Counted from the stretch's first letter, positions 27,166 to 38,580 are shown. The stretch is 64,000 nucleotides of DNA from Shewanella ulleungensis (GCF_014648315.1 NZ_BMQW01000004.1:343876-407875), one strand, 5' to 3'. Translations and numbers: made by a program. Notes: a model not told the origin generated them from the sequence alone.

Positions 27166-28416
27166 TTAGTTTTTATCTAAACCAAGCGCAGTTCTTAATA
27201 GGCCAACTGTATTCAAATCACCTTGACGACTGGCTGAGGTAAGCGATTGTGTTGGGGAATGAATTAAGCGATTGGTTAGCCTATTGGCTAACTCGATTAT
27301 CACTTTTTCACTATCACCACCTTGAGACAATTTGTTCAAGGCTCGCTCAACTAACTCATCTTTAATCGCTAAGCTCTGACTGCGATATTCGCGAATACTG
27401 TCGACTGACTCTAAAGACCGGATCCACTCCATAAATAAGTGCGATTGATCTTCAGTAATTAATTCTGCTTGCTCGGCGGCTTCCTTACGTGAAGCCATGT
27501 TTTGTTCAATAATGCTATGCAGATCGTCGACAGTATAAAGGAATGCGTCGTCTAACTCACCGACTTCTGCTTCAATATCTCTCGGAACTGCAATATCAAC
27601 TAACAACATCGGTTGATGACGACGCTGTTTTAATGCTTTTTCGACCATTCCCTTACCTAAAATAGGTAAAGGACTTGCGGTAGAGGATATCACGATATCG
27701 GCTTTAGCGAGAAAGTCTGGTATTTGTTGCAAAGTAATTGCAGTGGCATTGAACTCTTCGCACATAGCTTGTGCGCGCTCAATTGTGCGATTTGCCACAA
27801 CCATTGAAGCAACGCCATTGTCTTTTAAATGCTTGGCGACCAATTCGATAGTCTCACCAGCACCAATTAACAATACTTTGGTGGTACTCAGCGATGAGAA
27901 AATATGCTTTGCCATGCTCACAGCAGCAAATGCTACCGACACAGCAGCAGATCCGATTTCGGTGTCGGTACGCACTTTTTTGGCGACTGAGAAGGTATTT
28001 TGAAACAAGCGATCAATGGTCGCGGCGGTTGTGCCCGCTTCCTTGGCTTTAACAAAAGCTTGCTTAACTTGACCTAAAATCTGTGGTTCGCCTAATACTA
28101 AAGAATCTAATCCCGATGCTACGCGCATTAGATGCTTGACGGCAACTTGCTCTTCGTAGGCATAAATACACGGCATTAGCTCTTCATGATTAAGCTGATG
28201 ATAGTCTTCTAACCATTCAATAATGTCGTTTTTATCCGCATTATTACAGTACAGTTCAGTGCGATTACAGGTAGACACAATCACAGCCTCACCCGTACGA
28301 GTGCGACTCGCCAAGCTTTTCATGGCGTCATGAATGCGGTCTGGAGAGAAAGCGACTTTTTCTCGCAAATCTACCGTGGCGGTTTTATGGTTTATCCCGA
28401 TTGCTACTAGGCTCAT
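27166..28416 (-). CDS. hemA: Glutamyl-tRNA reductase
   Basis: 416 residues, matching the E. coli enzyme. It reduces Glu-tRNA(Glu) with NADPH to glutamate-1-semialdehyde, the first step of tetrapyrrole synthesis. The catalytic Cys50 is in V-S-T-C-N-R-T-E; the NADPH domain has L-I-G-A-G-E near 185; a C-terminal helical dimerisation domain follows. It opens the minus-strand operon and is divergent from lolB, the conserved gammaproteobacterial arrangement. A degradation tag at the N-terminus is known in enterics; here the first residues [10 protein letters not shown] are similar. Confidence 0.98.
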   Translation of the reverse strand: MSLVAIGINHKTATVDLREKVAFSPDRIHDAMKSLASRTRTGEAVIVSTCNRTELYCNNADKNDIIEWLEDYHQLNHEELMPCIYAYEEQVAVKHLMRVASGLDSLVLGEPQILGQVKQAFVKAKEAGTTAATIDRLFQNTFSVAKKVRTDTEIGSAAVSVAFAAVSMAKHIFSSLSTTKVLLIGAGETIELVAKHLKDNGVASMVVANRTIERAQAMCEEFNATAITLQQIPDFLAKADIVISSTASPLPILGKGMVEKALKQRRHQPMLLVDIAVPRDIEAEVGELDDAFLYTVDDLHSIIEQNMASRKEAAEQAELITEDQSHLFMEWIRSLESVDSIREYRSQSLAIKDELVERALNKLSQGGDSEKVIIELANRLTNRLIHSPTQSLTSASRQGDLNTVGLLRTALGLDKN

Positions 28417-28652
28417 TTGACTGTATCAAGTTCTTTTCGGTGACGTTAATTAGGCTATTCTACTGAATTGAACCAACTAAAAACACAATTGGCTTAACAA
28501 AACCGAATAAATGTTTAATTTTTTATTTCTTAGATATAAGGTCATTGTCTTATACGTTAGATTAAAATCACATTAATTTTGGAAAAGCATTTTTACATCA
28601 TAGCCTAAGCCCAGTATCATAAGCCTATCTTCAGCAACTGTTAGGCAAGCCA

Positions 28653-29264
28653 TTGCGTTTATCAGTATCAGCGTTTCATACTTCTATCATCTTCGCTCTG
28701 TTATTATTAACTGGCTGTACTATTACGCCGTCCGAGCAATTTACCCCAATAGACGTCAGCCAGGCCTCGCAAGCAAAAGCATGGGAGCTTCAAGGTAAAA
28801 TTGCCGTTAAAACTGCAGATGACAAATTCAGCACCAACCTTTATTGGTTGCATCAGCCGGCCGCTAATGATCTACGTCTTACTACAGTATTGGGTACAAC
28901 AGTGTTAACACTGACAACGAACCAAGGCATGGCGACATTAGAAGTTGACGGAAAAACCTATCATGACCGCAGTGCCCAAGACTTATTAACGGGTATTAGT
29001 GGTTGGTCAATTCCATTAGACAGCTTACCGCTGTGGATCACAGGACAAACAGGCAGCAATGATAATATTGTTAGCTATAATCCGGACGGCACCATTAAGC
29101 AGTTGATAAGCCAAGACTCACAATCAGATTGGCATGTAACGTTCATGAGCTGGCAACAGCAAAGCGGTGCACTTGTACCTAAGCTGTTAAAGATTGAGCG
29201 TGACGATGTACAAATCAAAATTCAAAGTAACCAATGGACAGCGGTTCAGGTCAAAGCCAAATAA
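28653..29264 (+). CDS. lolB: Outer-membrane lipoprotein receptor LolB
   Basis: 203 residues with a lipoprotein signal ending L-L-L-T-G-C (lipid site Cys22). LolB accepts lipoproteins from LolA in the periplasm and inserts them in the outer membrane; the W-E-L-Q-G-K-I-A-V-K and D-G-x-x-Y segments fit. The start appears to be the TTG at 28653, with AGG eight bases upstream; no in-frame ATG precedes the signal peptide. Divergent from hemA and upstream of ispE and prs as in E. coli. Confidence 0.93.
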   Translation: MRLSVSAFHTSIIFALLLLTGCTITPSEQFTPIDVSQASQAKAWELQGKIAVKTADDKFSTNLYWLHQPAANDLRLTTVLGTTVLTLTTNQGMATLEVDGKTYHDRSAQDLLTGISGWSIPLDSLPLWITGQTGSNDNIVSYNPDGTIKQLISQDSQSDWHVTFMSWQQQSGALVPKLLKIERDDVQIKIQSNQWTAVQVKAK

Positions 29265-29304
29265 TTAACGTGGTAAATTGATCTATCAACAAGGTAGTGA
29301 ATAT

Positions 29305-30177
29305 ATGAAATCAACCAGCTCACTAAAATCAGTTGCATCTAAAAGTTGGCCTGCCCCAGCAAAACTTAACTTATTTTTACACATAACAGGTCAACGCCCT
29401 GACGGTTATCATGAGTTACAAACATTATTTCAATTTGTTGATCATTGTGACTATCTCGATTTCCATGTCACCGCATCTGCCGAGTTAGTATTGCACTCTA
29501 ATTTAGGTGATTCTGTCGCTGACAGCGATAACTTAATTCTTAAAGCCGCAAAATCTCTTAAGCGTTACACACAATATAAAGGTGGTGCGCATATTTGGTT
29601 AAATAAATTATTGCCAATGGGCGGTGGTTTAGGTGGCGGTTCATCTGATGCAGCCACTACTCTAGTTGCATTAAATGCTCTCTGGGGAACCAATGTTTCG
29701 CAATCTAAGTTAGCAGAAATAGGCCTCGCTTTAGGTGCCGATGTGCCTGTTTTTATTAATGGTTTATCCGCGTTTGCTGAAGGTGTTGGAGAACAGCTTG
29801 TAACAGTACAACCAGACGAACTTTGGTATTTAGTGATTGTTCCTAGTGTACACGTGTCGACTAAAGATATATTCCAACATCCTGATTTACCACGCAACAC
29901 CCCAAAGTTAGATTTAAACAGCCTAATGACACAGAAATGGACCAATGATTGTCAAAAACTGGTCACAACGCAGTACCCTCAAGTTGCCAATGCCTTAAGC
30001 TGGCTGGTAGAATATGCGCCGTCGAGAATGACCGGAACAGGTGCATGCGTGTTCGGGGAATTTACACATTCGCAGCAAGCCCTTGACGCTTTAGCCGAAT
30101 TACCGGCTGATATGCAGGGATTTGTCGCAAAAGGGATGAATAAGTCACCGTTATTAACGCGACTTGAGCAACTCTAA
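29305..30177 (+). CDS. ispE: 4-diphosphocytidyl-2-C-methyl-D-erythritol kinase
   Basis: 290 residues. A GHMP kinase that phosphorylates CDP-methylerythritol with ATP in the MEP isoprenoid pathway. The N-terminal [10 protein letters not shown] segment and the ATP loop [14 protein letters not shown] are clear. The start is the ATG at 29305 rather than the in-frame TTG at 29278, since AAGG lies a little upstream and the protein then begins near the conserved part. It follows lolB by 40 bases. Confidence 0.96.
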   Translation: MKSTSSLKSVASKSWPAPAKLNLFLHITGQRPDGYHELQTLFQFVDHCDYLDFHVTASAELVLHSNLGDSVADSDNLILKAAKSLKRYTQYKGGAHIWLNKLLPMGGGLGGGSSDAATTLVALNALWGTNVSQSKLAEIGLALGADVPVFINGLSAFAEGVGEQLVTVQPDELWYLVIVPSVHVSTKDIFQHPDLPRNTPKLDLNSLMTQKWTNDCQKLVTTQYPQVANALSWLVEYAPSRMTGTGACVFGEFTHSQQALDALAELPADMQGFVAKGMNKSPLLTRLEQL

Positions 30178-30268
30178 CAACATATATTTCTTCTGGGTCA
30201 GTTTTGAGTGACAACACGTAAAATTGATCTAGCCTTTAATAGTTAAGCAAACACCTGAGGTTCATAAA

Positions 30269-31216
30269 GTGCCCGACATCAAGCTCTTTGCTGGTAACGC
30301 TACCCCAAATCTAGCCGCCAAGATAGCCGACCGTTTATTTTGTAAACTTGGCGACGCAGTTGTAGGCCGTTTCAGCGACGGTGAAATCAGTGTTCAAATA
30401 AACGAGAATGTACGTGGTGCGGATGTATTTATCATCCAATCTACTTGCGCACCAACCAACGATAACCTCATGGAGCTTATTGTTATGGTTGATGCACTTC
30501 GTCGTGCGTCTGCTGGTCGTATTACTGCCGTTATCCCGTATTTTGGTTATGCTCGTCAAGACCGTCGTGTTCGCAGTGCCCGTGTACCTATTACCGCTAA
30601 AGTAGTTGCAGACTTTTTGTCTAGCGTTGGTGTTGACCGCGTATTAACCTGCGATTTACACGCTGAACAAATTCAAGGTTTCTTCGACGTACCAGTTGAT
30701 AACGTATTCGGTAGCCCAGTGTTACTTGAAGACATGTTAGCTAAAAAGCTTGAAAACCCAGTGGTAGTTTCTCCAGACATTGGTGGCGTAGTTCGCGCTC
30801 GTGCGGTTGCTAAGTTATTAGATGATTCAGACCTTGCGATTATCGATAAGCGTCGCCCACAAGCTAACGTTGCCCAAGTCATGCACATTATTGGTGATGT
30901 TCAAGGCCGTGATTGCATCATAGTTGATGACATGATCGACACTGGCGGCACATTATGTAAAGCAGCTGAAGCATTAAAAGAGCATGGCGCTAACCGCGTA
31001 TTTGCTTATGCTACTCACCCAGTATTTTCGGGTAATGCAGCAGAAAACATTGCTAACTCAGTTATTGATGAAGTTATCGTAACCGACACGGTACCTTTAA
31101 GCCCTGAAATGCTTAAAGTCGCTAAAGTAACTCAGTTGACCATGTCAGCTGTACTTGCAGAAGCAATCCGTCGCGTGAGCAACGAAGAGTCAATCTCTGC
31201 GATGTTCCGCCACTAA
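30269..31216 (+). CDS. prs: Ribose-phosphate pyrophosphokinase (PRPP synthase)
   Basis: 315 residues, the standard length. Makes PRPP from ribose 5-phosphate and ATP for nucleotide, His, Trp and NAD synthesis. The PRPP-binding motif [14 protein letters not shown] near 215-228 and the ATP-site R-Q-D-R-R near 97 are plain. The start is a GTG at 30269 with TGAGG eight bases upstream. Codon use here is regular and biased as for a highly expressed gene. It ends with a strong terminator. Confidence 0.98.
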   Translation: MPDIKLFAGNATPNLAAKIADRLFCKLGDAVVGRFSDGEISVQINENVRGADVFIIQSTCAPTNDNLMELIVMVDALRRASAGRITAVIPYFGYARQDRRVRSARVPITAKVVADFLSSVGVDRVLTCDLHAEQIQGFFDVPVDNVFGSPVLLEDMLAKKLENPVVVSPDIGGVVRARAVAKLLDDSDLAIIDKRRPQANVAQVMHIIGDVQGRDCIIVDDMIDTGGTLCKAAEALKEHGANRVFAYATHPVFSGNAAENIANSVIDEVIVTDTVPLSPEMLKVAKVTQLTMSAVLAEAIRRVSNEESISAMFRH

Positions 31217-31237
31217 TCGAACTGGTTAGTTAACACC

Positions 31238-31265
31238 AAAACGCACTCAATTGAGTGCGTTTTTG
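31238..31265. terminator. Strong terminator after prs
   Basis: A perfect 13-bp self-complementary stem (31238-31250 with 31251-31263) ending in five T on the plus strand; it also has a U-tract on the minus strand and so serves the convergent patatin gene. Confidence 0.85.
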
Positions 31266-31289
31266 TTTATAGGGCATTTTGCCTCTCAA

Positions 31290-32321
31290 TTAGGCAGATA
31301 AAGCCCGTTGAGGTGCCAAGGTGGTCGATGGGATTGGCATCTTGCTTAAGGTCAATTCAGTACCCTCTTGTTGTTGCACAAACATTTTCCCCGCGGCTAA
31401 ACCAGTATGATAATCATGAAGTAAGCCAGCATCAGTGCTGCCCAATAATTTACTTTGTAAAATGTCATTGGCGAAAATCTGGATAATCTCCACATCTTCT
31501 GGTGGATTAGCAATAAACGCTAACTCATCTTGATATGCTTGCTCATGCTGGGCTAAGTAATCAATTGTTTTAGGGCAATATCCAGAGACACAAATCCAAG
31601 ATTTGAGTTTATGCACCCATGCCGATTGCGCTTGAAAATCAGCATTTACTGTGCGGATAACCACAATTTTACGTGCCCCACGTTGATATGCTTCTCGCAC
31701 AGGCAAAGGCGCTGCTAAGCCGCCATCGAGAAAGAAGTCTTCCTGAATTGGCAACGCCGACTCTTCACTTTGATTTGCAGCATGAGACGCTAACCAAGGC
31801 GTTAACTTCACACCTTGCTTATAAAGAAACGGTAACGCGCTCGATGCCTTTAACAGTTCACGCCAATGGTTATTATCATTACTTGGGCTTAAAAAATACC
31901 CTTGACGATCTCTAGCATTGGTTGCGGTGATCAATAACTGTCTTTGACCCAAGGTTTTTGCAGCGGTCGAAAAGTCTAACGCAAAACTTCCTTGAGTGGT
32001 CTTATCAAAGTACCAATCTAAATCCACCACATGACCACCAACCAGACCTCGGCCGAGCTGATAAAAACGTTTATGACGCGATAACCCTCGGATTAAACGT
32101 TTGGCATAGCCTTTTTGTCTTGATAAAAAACTGGTGAGATTTTGCGAGCCAGCAGAGGTGCCAATAAACAGATCAAACGGATCAAATTCAGCATCTAACC
32201 AAGCATCTAATACCCCTGCGGTAAAAATACCACGTTGTCCACCGCCTTCGGCAATCAAAGCCGTCATTGGCTGTGATGTTAGCTCTATAGGGATATTTGG
32301 AGTAGTTGCTTGGTTGTTCAT
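31290..32321 (-). CDS. Patatin-like phospholipase
   Basis: 343 residues. The oxyanion-hole loop G-G-G-Q-R-G at 26-31, the nucleophile Ser56 in G-T-S-A-G and the dyad Asp199 in D-G-G define a patatin serine hydrolase; the long C-terminal part resembles the YjjU type. It should hydrolyse acyl esters of (phospho)lipids. There is no signal peptide or membrane segment, so it is probably cytoplasmic or at the inner face of the membrane. No genetic partner is evident. Confidence 0.87.
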   Translation of the reverse strand: MNNQATTPNIPIELTSQPMTALIAEGGGQRGIFTAGVLDAWLDAEFDPFDLFIGTSAGSQNLTSFLSRQKGYAKRLIRGLSRHKRFYQLGRGLVGGHVVDLDWYFDKTTQGSFALDFSTAAKTLGQRQLLITATNARDRQGYFLSPSNDNNHWRELLKASSALPFLYKQGVKLTPWLASHAANQSEESALPIQEDFFLDGGLAAPLPVREAYQRGARKIVVIRTVNADFQAQSAWVHKLKSWICVSGYCPKTIDYLAQHEQAYQDELAFIANPPEDVEIIQIFANDILQSKLLGSTDAGLLHDYHTGLAAGKMFVQQQEGTELTLSKMPIPSTTLAPQRALSA

Positions 32322-32456
32322 ATTTACCTGATGCTTGCTAATTGACTGTATAAGATAAGTCTAAAGAACTGATGCAAGGATAGATAATGGATAGAATCAA
32401 TCGCGTTAATAGGAAAAGGCTATCGATAGAATATTTTAAAATGCACATCAAAAAGC

Positions 32457-32485
32457 AAAAAGCCCGTCATAAAGACGGGCTTTTT
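32457..32485. terminator. Terminator of the tRNA operon
   Basis: A 12-bp perfect stem (32457-32468 with 32474-32485) and ATAAA loop with A- and T-runs on both sides. It ends the minus-strand tRNA operon six bases after the last tRNA. Confidence 0.85.
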
Positions 32486-32491
32486 AGAATT

Positions 32492-32566
32492 TGGCTGGGG
32501 TACCAGGATTCGAACCTGGGGATGCCGAGATCAAAACCCGGTGCCTTACCGCTTGGCGATACCCCA
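32492..32566 (-). tRNA. tRNA-Gln(TTG), last gene of the operon
   Basis: Cloverleaf with acceptor TGGGGTA/TACCCCA, anticodon loop TTTTGAT (anticodon TTG), T-loop GTTCGAATC and encoded CCA. Seven positions differ from the other two copies here. Confidence 0.96.
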
Positions 32567-32610
32567 ATTGTATTGCAATTTATTTTAAAACAGAGGTGTT
32601 ACAAATTTGA

Positions 32611-32695
<85 letters not shown>

Positions 32696-32802
32696 ATCAA
32701 ATTTTAACTTAGAGTATACTCAAATTTTATTAAGAGTAAACTTTGATTTCTACTGGCAATAATAAAGTACTTAGATAAAGCCCTTATTCTACCGAGTAAA
32801 AA

Positions 32803-32879
32803 TGGTAGCAATAGCGGGATTTGAACCTGCGACCCCAGCATTATGAGTGCTGTGCTCTAACCAACTGAGCTATATTGCC
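32803..32879 (-). tRNA. Elongator tRNA-Met(CAT)
   Basis: Anticodon loop CTCATAA, a standard D-arm AGCTCAGTTGGTTAGAGC and encoded CCA. The 5' GGC and close match to enteric metT mark it as elongator Met rather than initiator or tRNA-Ile2. Confidence 0.95.
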
Positions 32880-32884
32880 AAAGA

Positions 32885-32959
32885 TGGCTGGGATACAAGG
32901 ATTCGAACCTTGGAATGCTGAGATCAAAACCCAGTGCCTTACCGCTTGGCGATATCCCA
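32885..32959 (-). tRNA. tRNA-Gln(TTG)
   Basis: Anticodon loop TTTTGAT and acceptor TGGGATA/TATCCCA with encoded CCA. Identical to the copy at 32984-33058. Confidence 0.96.
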
Positions 32960-32983
32960 ATAATCTTTTTCTTACTTTATAAA

Positions 32984-33058
32984 TGGCTGGGATACAAGGA
33001 TTCGAACCTTGGAATGCTGAGATCAAAACCCAGTGCCTTACCGCTTGGCGATATCCCA
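32984..33058 (-). tRNA. tRNA-Gln(TTG)
   Basis: Second identical copy of the tRNA-Gln at 32885-32959, 24 bases upstream of it in the operon. Confidence 0.96.
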
Positions 33059-33103
33059 ATCAAACTTTTTGAAACGCCCGCATCAGCCAGCTTTTCTAAT
33101 AAA

Positions 33104-33188
<85 letters not shown>

Positions 33189-33231
33189 ACAACACTCTCG
33201 TTTAACATCCTGAGTAAGATGAGCAAAGTAA

Positions 33232-33308
33232 TGGTAGCAATAGCGGGATTTGAACCTGCGACCCCAGCATTATGAGTGCTGTGCTCTAACCAACTGAGCT
33301 ATATTGCC
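33232..33308 (-). tRNA. Elongator tRNA-Met(CAT), first gene of the operon
   Basis: Identical to the copy at 32803-32879. It begins the operon about 30 bases downstream of a strong promoter. Confidence 0.95.
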
Positions 33309-33347
33309 ACTACTTTTTGCAATCCCTCTTGGCGAGGAACGGGGCGT

Positions 33348-33376
33348 ATTATGCTTATTCAGGTTATCGAGGTCAA
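33348..33376 (-). promoter_or_regulatory. Stable-RNA promoter of the tRNA operon
   Basis: On the minus strand TTGACC (33371-33376), a 17-bp spacer and CATAAT (33348-33353), then a GC-rich discriminator ACGCCCCG, the form used by stringently controlled tRNA and rRNA promoters. Confidence 0.75.
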
Positions 33377-33512
33377 CTGGTTTTTTTCGCTATTTTCATC
33401 AAATCGTCTTGTTCGGCTATAACTTCACCAAACTGGATGCCGAATCGACAAAATAAACCCAATTAACACATCGATATTCGCTTTACGCCCCTTTCTGATA
33501 TATCAATAACGC

Positions 33513-34604
33513 TTATACGTTAAATAAGAAATGCATTACATCGCCATCTTTAACAATGTAAGTTTTACCTTCTACTCGTAATTTACCAGCCTCTTTTGCG
33601 CCAGCTTCGCCTTTGAAGGTGATAAAGTCATCATATGCCATCACTTGAGCGCGAATAAAGCCACGTTCAAAATCGGTATGAATTACACCAGCCGCTTGCG
33701 GAGCAGAAGCGCCAACAGGCACAGTCCATGCACGCACTTCTTTTACACCAGCAGTAAAATAGGTTTGTAAATTTAATAATTCATAACCCGCGCGAATAAC
33801 ACGATCTAAACCAGACTCTTCTAGACCAAGATCTGCCATAAATTCTGCACGGTCGTCAGCTTCCATCTCTGCAAGCTCTGATTCAATGGCGGCACATACT
33901 GGCACAACGATAGCATTTTCTGTCGCCGCAATAGCACGAACAACATCCAGGTGAGGGTTATTTTCAAACCCATCTTCTGCTACGTTGGCAATGTACATGG
34001 TTGGCTTAATCGTTAAGAAGTTAAGGTATGCAACAGCTGCAAGCTCTTCTTTAGTTAATTCAAGCGAACGCAACATCTTACCTTCGTCTAACACTGGGCG
34101 CATTTTTTCAAGCACGCTCACTTCAAACTTAGCATCGCCATCACCACCTTTGGCGCGTTTGGCTTGACGGAAAATGGCACGCTCGCATGCATCTAAGTCA
34201 GCTAATGCCAGTTCAGTGTTGATGACTTCGATGTCACCAGCTGGATCAATTTTATTCGCAACGTGAACGATATTCGGGTCTTCAAAACAACGTACCACAT
34301 GGCCAATCGCATCGGTTTCACGAATGTTAGCTAAAAATTTGTTACCTAAACCTTCACCTTTCGATGCTCCGGCCACAAGCCCTGCGATATCGACAAATTC
34401 CATAGATGTCGGTAACACACGTTGCGGCTTAACAATTGCAGCTAACGCGTCAAGACGTGGATCGGGTACAGGTACCACACCAGTGTTTGGCTCAATAGTA
34501 CAAAACGGAAAGTTTGCAGCTTCAATACCCGCTTGTGTTAACGCATTAAACAGCGTTGATTTACCTACGTTTGGCAGACCAACAATGCCGCATTTAAAAC
34601 CCAT
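33513..34604 (-). CDS. ychF: Ribosome-associated ATPase YchF (OLA1 family)
   Basis: 363 residues, full length. Obg-related P-loop protein: [10 protein letters not shown] at 9-18, the D-I-A-G-L-V switch II, the coiled middle part and a C-terminal TGS domain with F-T-A-G-V-K-E. YchF prefers ATP, binds ribosomes and is redox-responsive in E. coli. It follows pth on the same strand, the conserved pth-ychF pair. Confidence 0.97.
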   Translation of the reverse strand: MGFKCGIVGLPNVGKSTLFNALTQAGIEAANFPFCTIEPNTGVVPVPDPRLDALAAIVKPQRVLPTSMEFVDIAGLVAGASKGEGLGNKFLANIRETDAIGHVVRCFEDPNIVHVANKIDPAGDIEVINTELALADLDACERAIFRQAKRAKGGDGDAKFEVSVLEKMRPVLDEGKMLRSLELTKEELAAVAYLNFLTIKPTMYIANVAEDGFENNPHLDVVRAIAATENAIVVPVCAAIESELAEMEADDRAEFMADLGLEESGLDRVIRAGYELLNLQTYFTAGVKEVRAWTVPVGASAPQAAGVIHTDFERGFIRAQVMAYDDFITFKGEAGAKEAGKLRVEGKTYIVKDGDVMHFLFNV

Positions 34605-34682
34605 ATGCTTACCTTTATATATGTAGAATTATCCCAATGGATAATGATGTCGAATGAGGTGTTAAAACAAAACTTACTGAGC

Positions 34683-35270
34683 TTATTCTGCTTTAAACGA
34701 ATGTAATCGGTGCATGGCTTTCACCATGTCTTGTTTAAATAAAATTTCGGTTGAACGCACAGCTTCATCAATAGCAGCATTTATCCGCTCTTGGTCAATT
34801 GCAGGAGCTCTGCCCAATACGTAACCGCTAACCTTATTTTTATCGCCTGGGTGGCCAATGCCAATGCGCAAACGATAGAAATTTTTGTCATTACCTAAAC
34901 AGGCAATAATGTCTTTTAAACCATTATGTCCGCCATGACCGCCGCCTAATTTAAATTTGGCCACACCGGGATCAATATCTAATTCATCATGGGCAACTAA
35001 AATCTCTTCAGGCAAAATGCGGAAAAAATTGGCTAATGCAGCAACAGACTTACCGCTTAAGTTCATGAATGTCGTAGGGATCAACAGACGGACATCTTTA
35101 CCGTGCAAAATAGCGCGAGCAGTAACACCAAAATATTTACTCTCTGCGACTAAAGGAACATTACAAATACGAGCAAGTTCCTGCACGTACCAAGCGCCAG
35201 CATTATGGCGAGTTTGTGCGTATTCGGCACCTGGGTTTGCTAACCCAACAATTAATTTAATGTTACTCAT
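34683..35270 (-). CDS. pth: Peptidyl-tRNA hydrolase
   Basis: 195 residues. Releases tRNA from peptidyl-tRNA that drops off ribosomes. Visible: G-L-A-N-P-G-x-x-Y near 10, T-R-H-N-A-G with the catalytic His near 21, F-M-N-L-S-G-K-S-V near 65, and G-G-H-G-G-H-N-G-L near 107. The start is the ATG at 35270 with AGG five bases upstream. Paired with ychF. Confidence 0.97.
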   Translation of the reverse strand: MSNIKLIVGLANPGAEYAQTRHNAGAWYVQELARICNVPLVAESKYFGVTARAILHGKDVRLLIPTTFMNLSGKSVAALANFFRILPEEILVAHDELDIDPGVAKFKLGGGHGGHNGLKDIIACLGNDKNFYRLRIGIGHPGDKNKVSGYVLGRAPAIDQERINAAIDEAVRSTEILFKQDMVKAMHRLHSFKAE

Positions 35271-35362
35271 CACAACCTAGTCAGTATATTTGCGAGTGCC
35301 TCACGTCTACGTCATAAATCCCCTGCGTAAAGGGTCATTAGTATACACATGATGCAAAACGC

Positions 35363-35384
35363 GGCATTTTAGCACTCAAATGCC
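35363..35384 (-). terminator. Weak terminator after ubiF
   Basis: A 7-bp stem GGCATTT/AAATGCC (35363-35369 with 35378-35384) followed on the minus strand by GCGTTTTGC. Confidence 0.45.
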
Positions 35385-35420
35385 TTGTCAACAAACCACA
35401 AGTTTCGCTGACGATTTTAG

Positions 35421-36653
35421 TTAATTTAACCCAAGTGCGTACTTTAATACTTTACGCTTTATAGGTGAGTCGATATTCGCCAGTTTTAATGCACCGTTTC
35501 GCAATAACTTAAGCGGCAATAAGTCATTACTGAAGCTGGCATAAAAGGCGTCCATTGCAGTCATCATTAATTGATTATCGTAATAACGTGCTTGTTGATA
35601 GCGCTTTAATACTCGTGCTTCCCACCATATTTCCCCACTGCCTATTGCATTTGCGACTTGCGCCACCAGCACGTCGACATCTTTAAAGCCAATATTAACC
35701 CCCTGACCTGCCAGTGGATTTATAGTGTGGGCTGCGTCGCCAAGAATGACGAGATTATCTTGGTAATAACGCTGCGCATGGCGACGAGTTAAGGTAAAGC
35801 TGCCACTATTTTCTACGCTAAAGTTAGCATCTAACCTTGCCGGAAAGTGTTGTTTAATTTGTTCGGCTAATTGCAAGGGGGTTAATTGCGATAACTGCTT
35901 GATGCGATTGGCATCGTCATACCACACTAGTGATGCATTATTGCCAGGCAGTGGTAATAAACTTCTCGGGCCTGCGGGAGTAAACTGTTGCCAGGTAACA
36001 GATTGTTGCTCTGTTTGAGTGTGAATATTGATTAGCATCGCCGATTGAGCATAATCCCAACCAGTAACGCCAATGCCAGACCATTGACGCACTTGTGAAT
36101 TAGCGCCATCGGCACCAACAAGTAATCGAGTACTCAGCAGGCTGCCATCTTCAAGGATAATCTCAATTTGTTGCTGTTCGGCCTGACGCGTGATTTGGCT
36201 TACTTTATGGGGGCAAAGCAGCGCAACCTTCTCCATAGTGCGAATTTGCTGCCACAAACTTAATTGAATCAGCCGATTTTCAAAAAAGTACCCTAAATGC
36301 GTTTGACCAACTTGCTCAGCAGTAAAAGAGGTTAAGCAACCGTCCATTTCCCAGGTTTCCAAGCCGTCATAAGGTGCATGACGCATGGTGAGTAGCTGCT
36401 CCATGACGCCTAAACGTGTTAGCAACTGCTCGGATGCTACACTAATCGCCGACACTCGCACATCTAATGGCTGTCCAGGGTCATAATCTTGCGGTTCGCG
36501 CGCCTCAATAACAGCGACAGTTAACCCTAATTGTCCTAGCCCGATTGCTGCGGCGGCGCCTACCATACCCCCGCCCACAATCACGACATCGTATTCTGTT
36601 GAAGGTTGAGTATCCATTGCGTGAGGAATATCTTGCATCGTGTCTATATCCAT
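35421..36653 (-). CDS. ubiF: Ubiquinone-pathway FAD monooxygenase, UbiF-like
   Basis: 410 residues of the UbiH/COQ6 flavoprotein hydroxylase family. FAD motif G-G-G-M-V-G-A-A near 28, the D-G-A-N-S middle motif near 185, and the second FAD motif G-D-A-A-H-x-I-N-P-L-A-G-Q-G near 305-318. The tail (F-Y-A-S-F-S-N-D ... L-K-Y-A-L-G-L) and its place divergent from miaB match E. coli UbiF, which hydroxylates the ring of demethoxyubiquinol. The start is unsure: no good ribosome site precedes 36653, and the ATG at 36617 would remove a 12-residue extension. Confidence 0.9.
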   Translation of the reverse strand: MDIDTMQDIPHAMDTQPSTEYDVVIVGGGMVGAAAAIGLGQLGLTVAVIEAREPQDYDPGQPLDVRVSAISVASEQLLTRLGVMEQLLTMRHAPYDGLETWEMDGCLTSFTAEQVGQTHLGYFFENRLIQLSLWQQIRTMEKVALLCPHKVSQITRQAEQQQIEIILEDGSLLSTRLLVGADGANSQVRQWSGIGVTGWDYAQSAMLINIHTQTEQQSVTWQQFTPAGPRSLLPLPGNNASLVWYDDANRIKQLSQLTPLQLAEQIKQHFPARLDANFSVENSGSFTLTRRHAQRYYQDNLVILGDAAHTINPLAGQGVNIGFKDVDVLVAQVANAIGSGEIWWEARVLKRYQQARYYDNQLMMTAMDAFYASFSNDLLPLKLLRNGALKLANIDSPIKRKVLKYALGLN

Positions 36654-37133
36654 AAAAAGTGACCGTTTGGCATAACGCCATGAATGAGTGTCACCGGATT
36701 AATGCTTTACAGTACAACTAACTTATGTCCTGTTATAACAAAACTGTGACTAAGCACAAAAGAGTGTAGCCAAGACTAATCCAAAGACGCAATCCTGGCC
36801 GAAATCCACATCATCGGACACTAGGTGTTCATTCGTAATGCTGTTGATTATGCCCTATATCCATAAACCACGGAAAGGGTGTGCTGCGTTAATCGTGATT
36901 TAGCACTAAATCAGCTTTTCATCATGTAAGCATAACGCCAATATATGCCGTTTAAACATAGTCTTAATGAGCCTAAACAGAATGTTTTATCCGGCGCCTT
37001 AAAGCATTACTCGTTTTAGGGTTATTAAATACTTTACCGCTAAACGAGCGAAACTTGCACTAGTGCTAGCCAGAGCGTCTTACAACAGGTAAAATATCGC
37101 GCTATTTTTACTGTTGTTTACCGGCGAGCACTG
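36654..37133. other. Divergent non-coding region between ubiF and miaB
   Basis: 480 bases with no gene. The 11-mer GCATAACGCCA occurs twice exactly, at 36670-36680 and 36930-36940, 260 bases apart. A 7-bp CTCGTTT/AAACGAG pair lies around 37012 and 37045. A -10-like TAAAAT sits about 40 bases before miaB. Nothing else is convincing. Confidence 0.45.
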
Positions 37134-38558
37134 ATGAGTAAAAAACTTCATATTAAAACCTGGGGCTGTCAAATGAATGAGTATGACTCATCAAAGATGG
37201 CTGATTTATTAGACGACTATCAAGGCTATACCTTGACCGAAGACGCGAGCGAAGCAGACGTACTGCTGCTTAATACTTGCTCTATTCGTGAAAAAGCACA
37301 GGAGAAGGTTTTCCATCAGCTAGGGCGTTGGAAAACTTTAAAAGACAAAAATCCTAATTTAATTATTGGGGTTGGTGGCTGTGTGGCTTCACAAGAAGGT
37401 AAAGCCATTAAAGATCGCGCTCAATGCGTCGACATTATTTTTGGCCCACAAACCTTACATCGCTTACCTGAGATGATTGAACAGATCCAGCGTGGCGAAA
37501 AAGCAGTTATCGATATCAGTTTCCCTGAAATTGAAAAATTCGACCGTTTACCTGAACCTCGTGCAGACGGCCCAACGGCATTTGTATCGATTATGGAAGG
37601 TTGCAGCAAATACTGTTCTTTCTGCGTCGTCCCTTATACTCGTGGCGAAGAAGTTAGCCGTCCATTAGACGACATCATTCTCGAAGTGGCCCAATTAGCC
37701 GCTCAAGGTGTACGTGAAGTCAATTTACTTGGCCAAAACGTGAATGCTTATCGTGGTGCAACTCACGATGATGAAATCTGTACCTTTGCTGAATTGTTGC
37801 GTCTAATCGCCTCAATCGACGGAATCGATCGTTTACGCTTTACTACCAGCCACCCGATTGAATTTACCCAAGACATTATTGACGTGTATGAAGACACTCC
37901 TGAGTTAGTCAGCTTCTTACATTTACCAGTACAGTCTGGTTCTGACCGTATTTTAACGCAAATGAAACGTGGCCATATGGCCATCGAATACAAGTCAATC
38001 ATTCGTCGATTACGTAAAGCACGTCCTGATATACAAATCAGTTCTGACTTTATTATCGGCTTCCCAGGTGAAACAGCTGATGATTTTGCTGACACCATGA
38101 AACTGATTGAAGATGTGGCATTTGATCATAGCTTTAGCTTTATCTATAGCGCTCGTCCAGGTACGCCAGCGGCCGATTTGCCAGATGATGTGAGCGACGA
38201 TGAAAAGAAACAGCGTTTAGCTATTTTACAAGATCGCATTACCCAACAAGCCATGCGTTACAGCCGCCATATGTTAGGCACTGTACAACGTATTTTAGTT
38301 GAAGGGCCTTCAGTAAAGAATCCAATGGAGCTTCGCGGTCGTACTGAAAACAGTCGTGTGGTGAACTTTGAAGCACCGCACACCCACATTGGTAGTTTTG
38401 TTGATGTGAAAATTGTTGATGTGTACACCAACTCATTACGCGGCGAATTTATTCGTGGCGAAAGCGAAATGGATCTACGTCGCAGTTTACGTCCGTCTGA
38501 TATTTTAGCTAAACACAAACAAGATGACGCTTTAGGTGTAACCCACTACAAGCCATAA
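37134..38558 (+). CDS. miaB: tRNA-2-methylthio-N6-(isopentenyl)adenosine synthase
   Basis: 474 residues. A radical-SAM methylthiotransferase with three N-terminal Cys (W-G-C-Q-M-N near 11, N-T-C-S-I-R, G-G-C-V-A) for the auxiliary cluster, the SAM-cluster C-S-K-Y-C-S-F-C near 157, and a C-terminal TRAM domain. It adds the methylthio group to i6A37 of tRNAs that read UNN codons. First gene of a group with ybeZ, ybeY, ybeX and lnt, but separated from them by a terminator. Confidence 0.97.
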   Translation: MSKKLHIKTWGCQMNEYDSSKMADLLDDYQGYTLTEDASEADVLLLNTCSIREKAQEKVFHQLGRWKTLKDKNPNLIIGVGGCVASQEGKAIKDRAQCVDIIFGPQTLHRLPEMIEQIQRGEKAVIDISFPEIEKFDRLPEPRADGPTAFVSIMEGCSKYCSFCVVPYTRGEEVSRPLDDIILEVAQLAAQGVREVNLLGQNVNAYRGATHDDEICTFAELLRLIASIDGIDRLRFTTSHPIEFTQDIIDVYEDTPELVSFLHLPVQSGSDRILTQMKRGHMAIEYKSIIRRLRKARPDIQISSDFIIGFPGETADDFADTMKLIEDVAFDHSFSFIYSARPGTPAADLPDDVSDDEKKQRLAILQDRITQQAMRYSRHMLGTVQRILVEGPSVKNPMELRGRTENSRVVNFEAPHTHIGSFVDVKIVDVYTNSLRGEFIRGESEMDLRRSLRPSDILAKHKQDDALGVTHYKP

Positions 38559-38580
38559 ATCTGATGGGTTTAAGTACGAT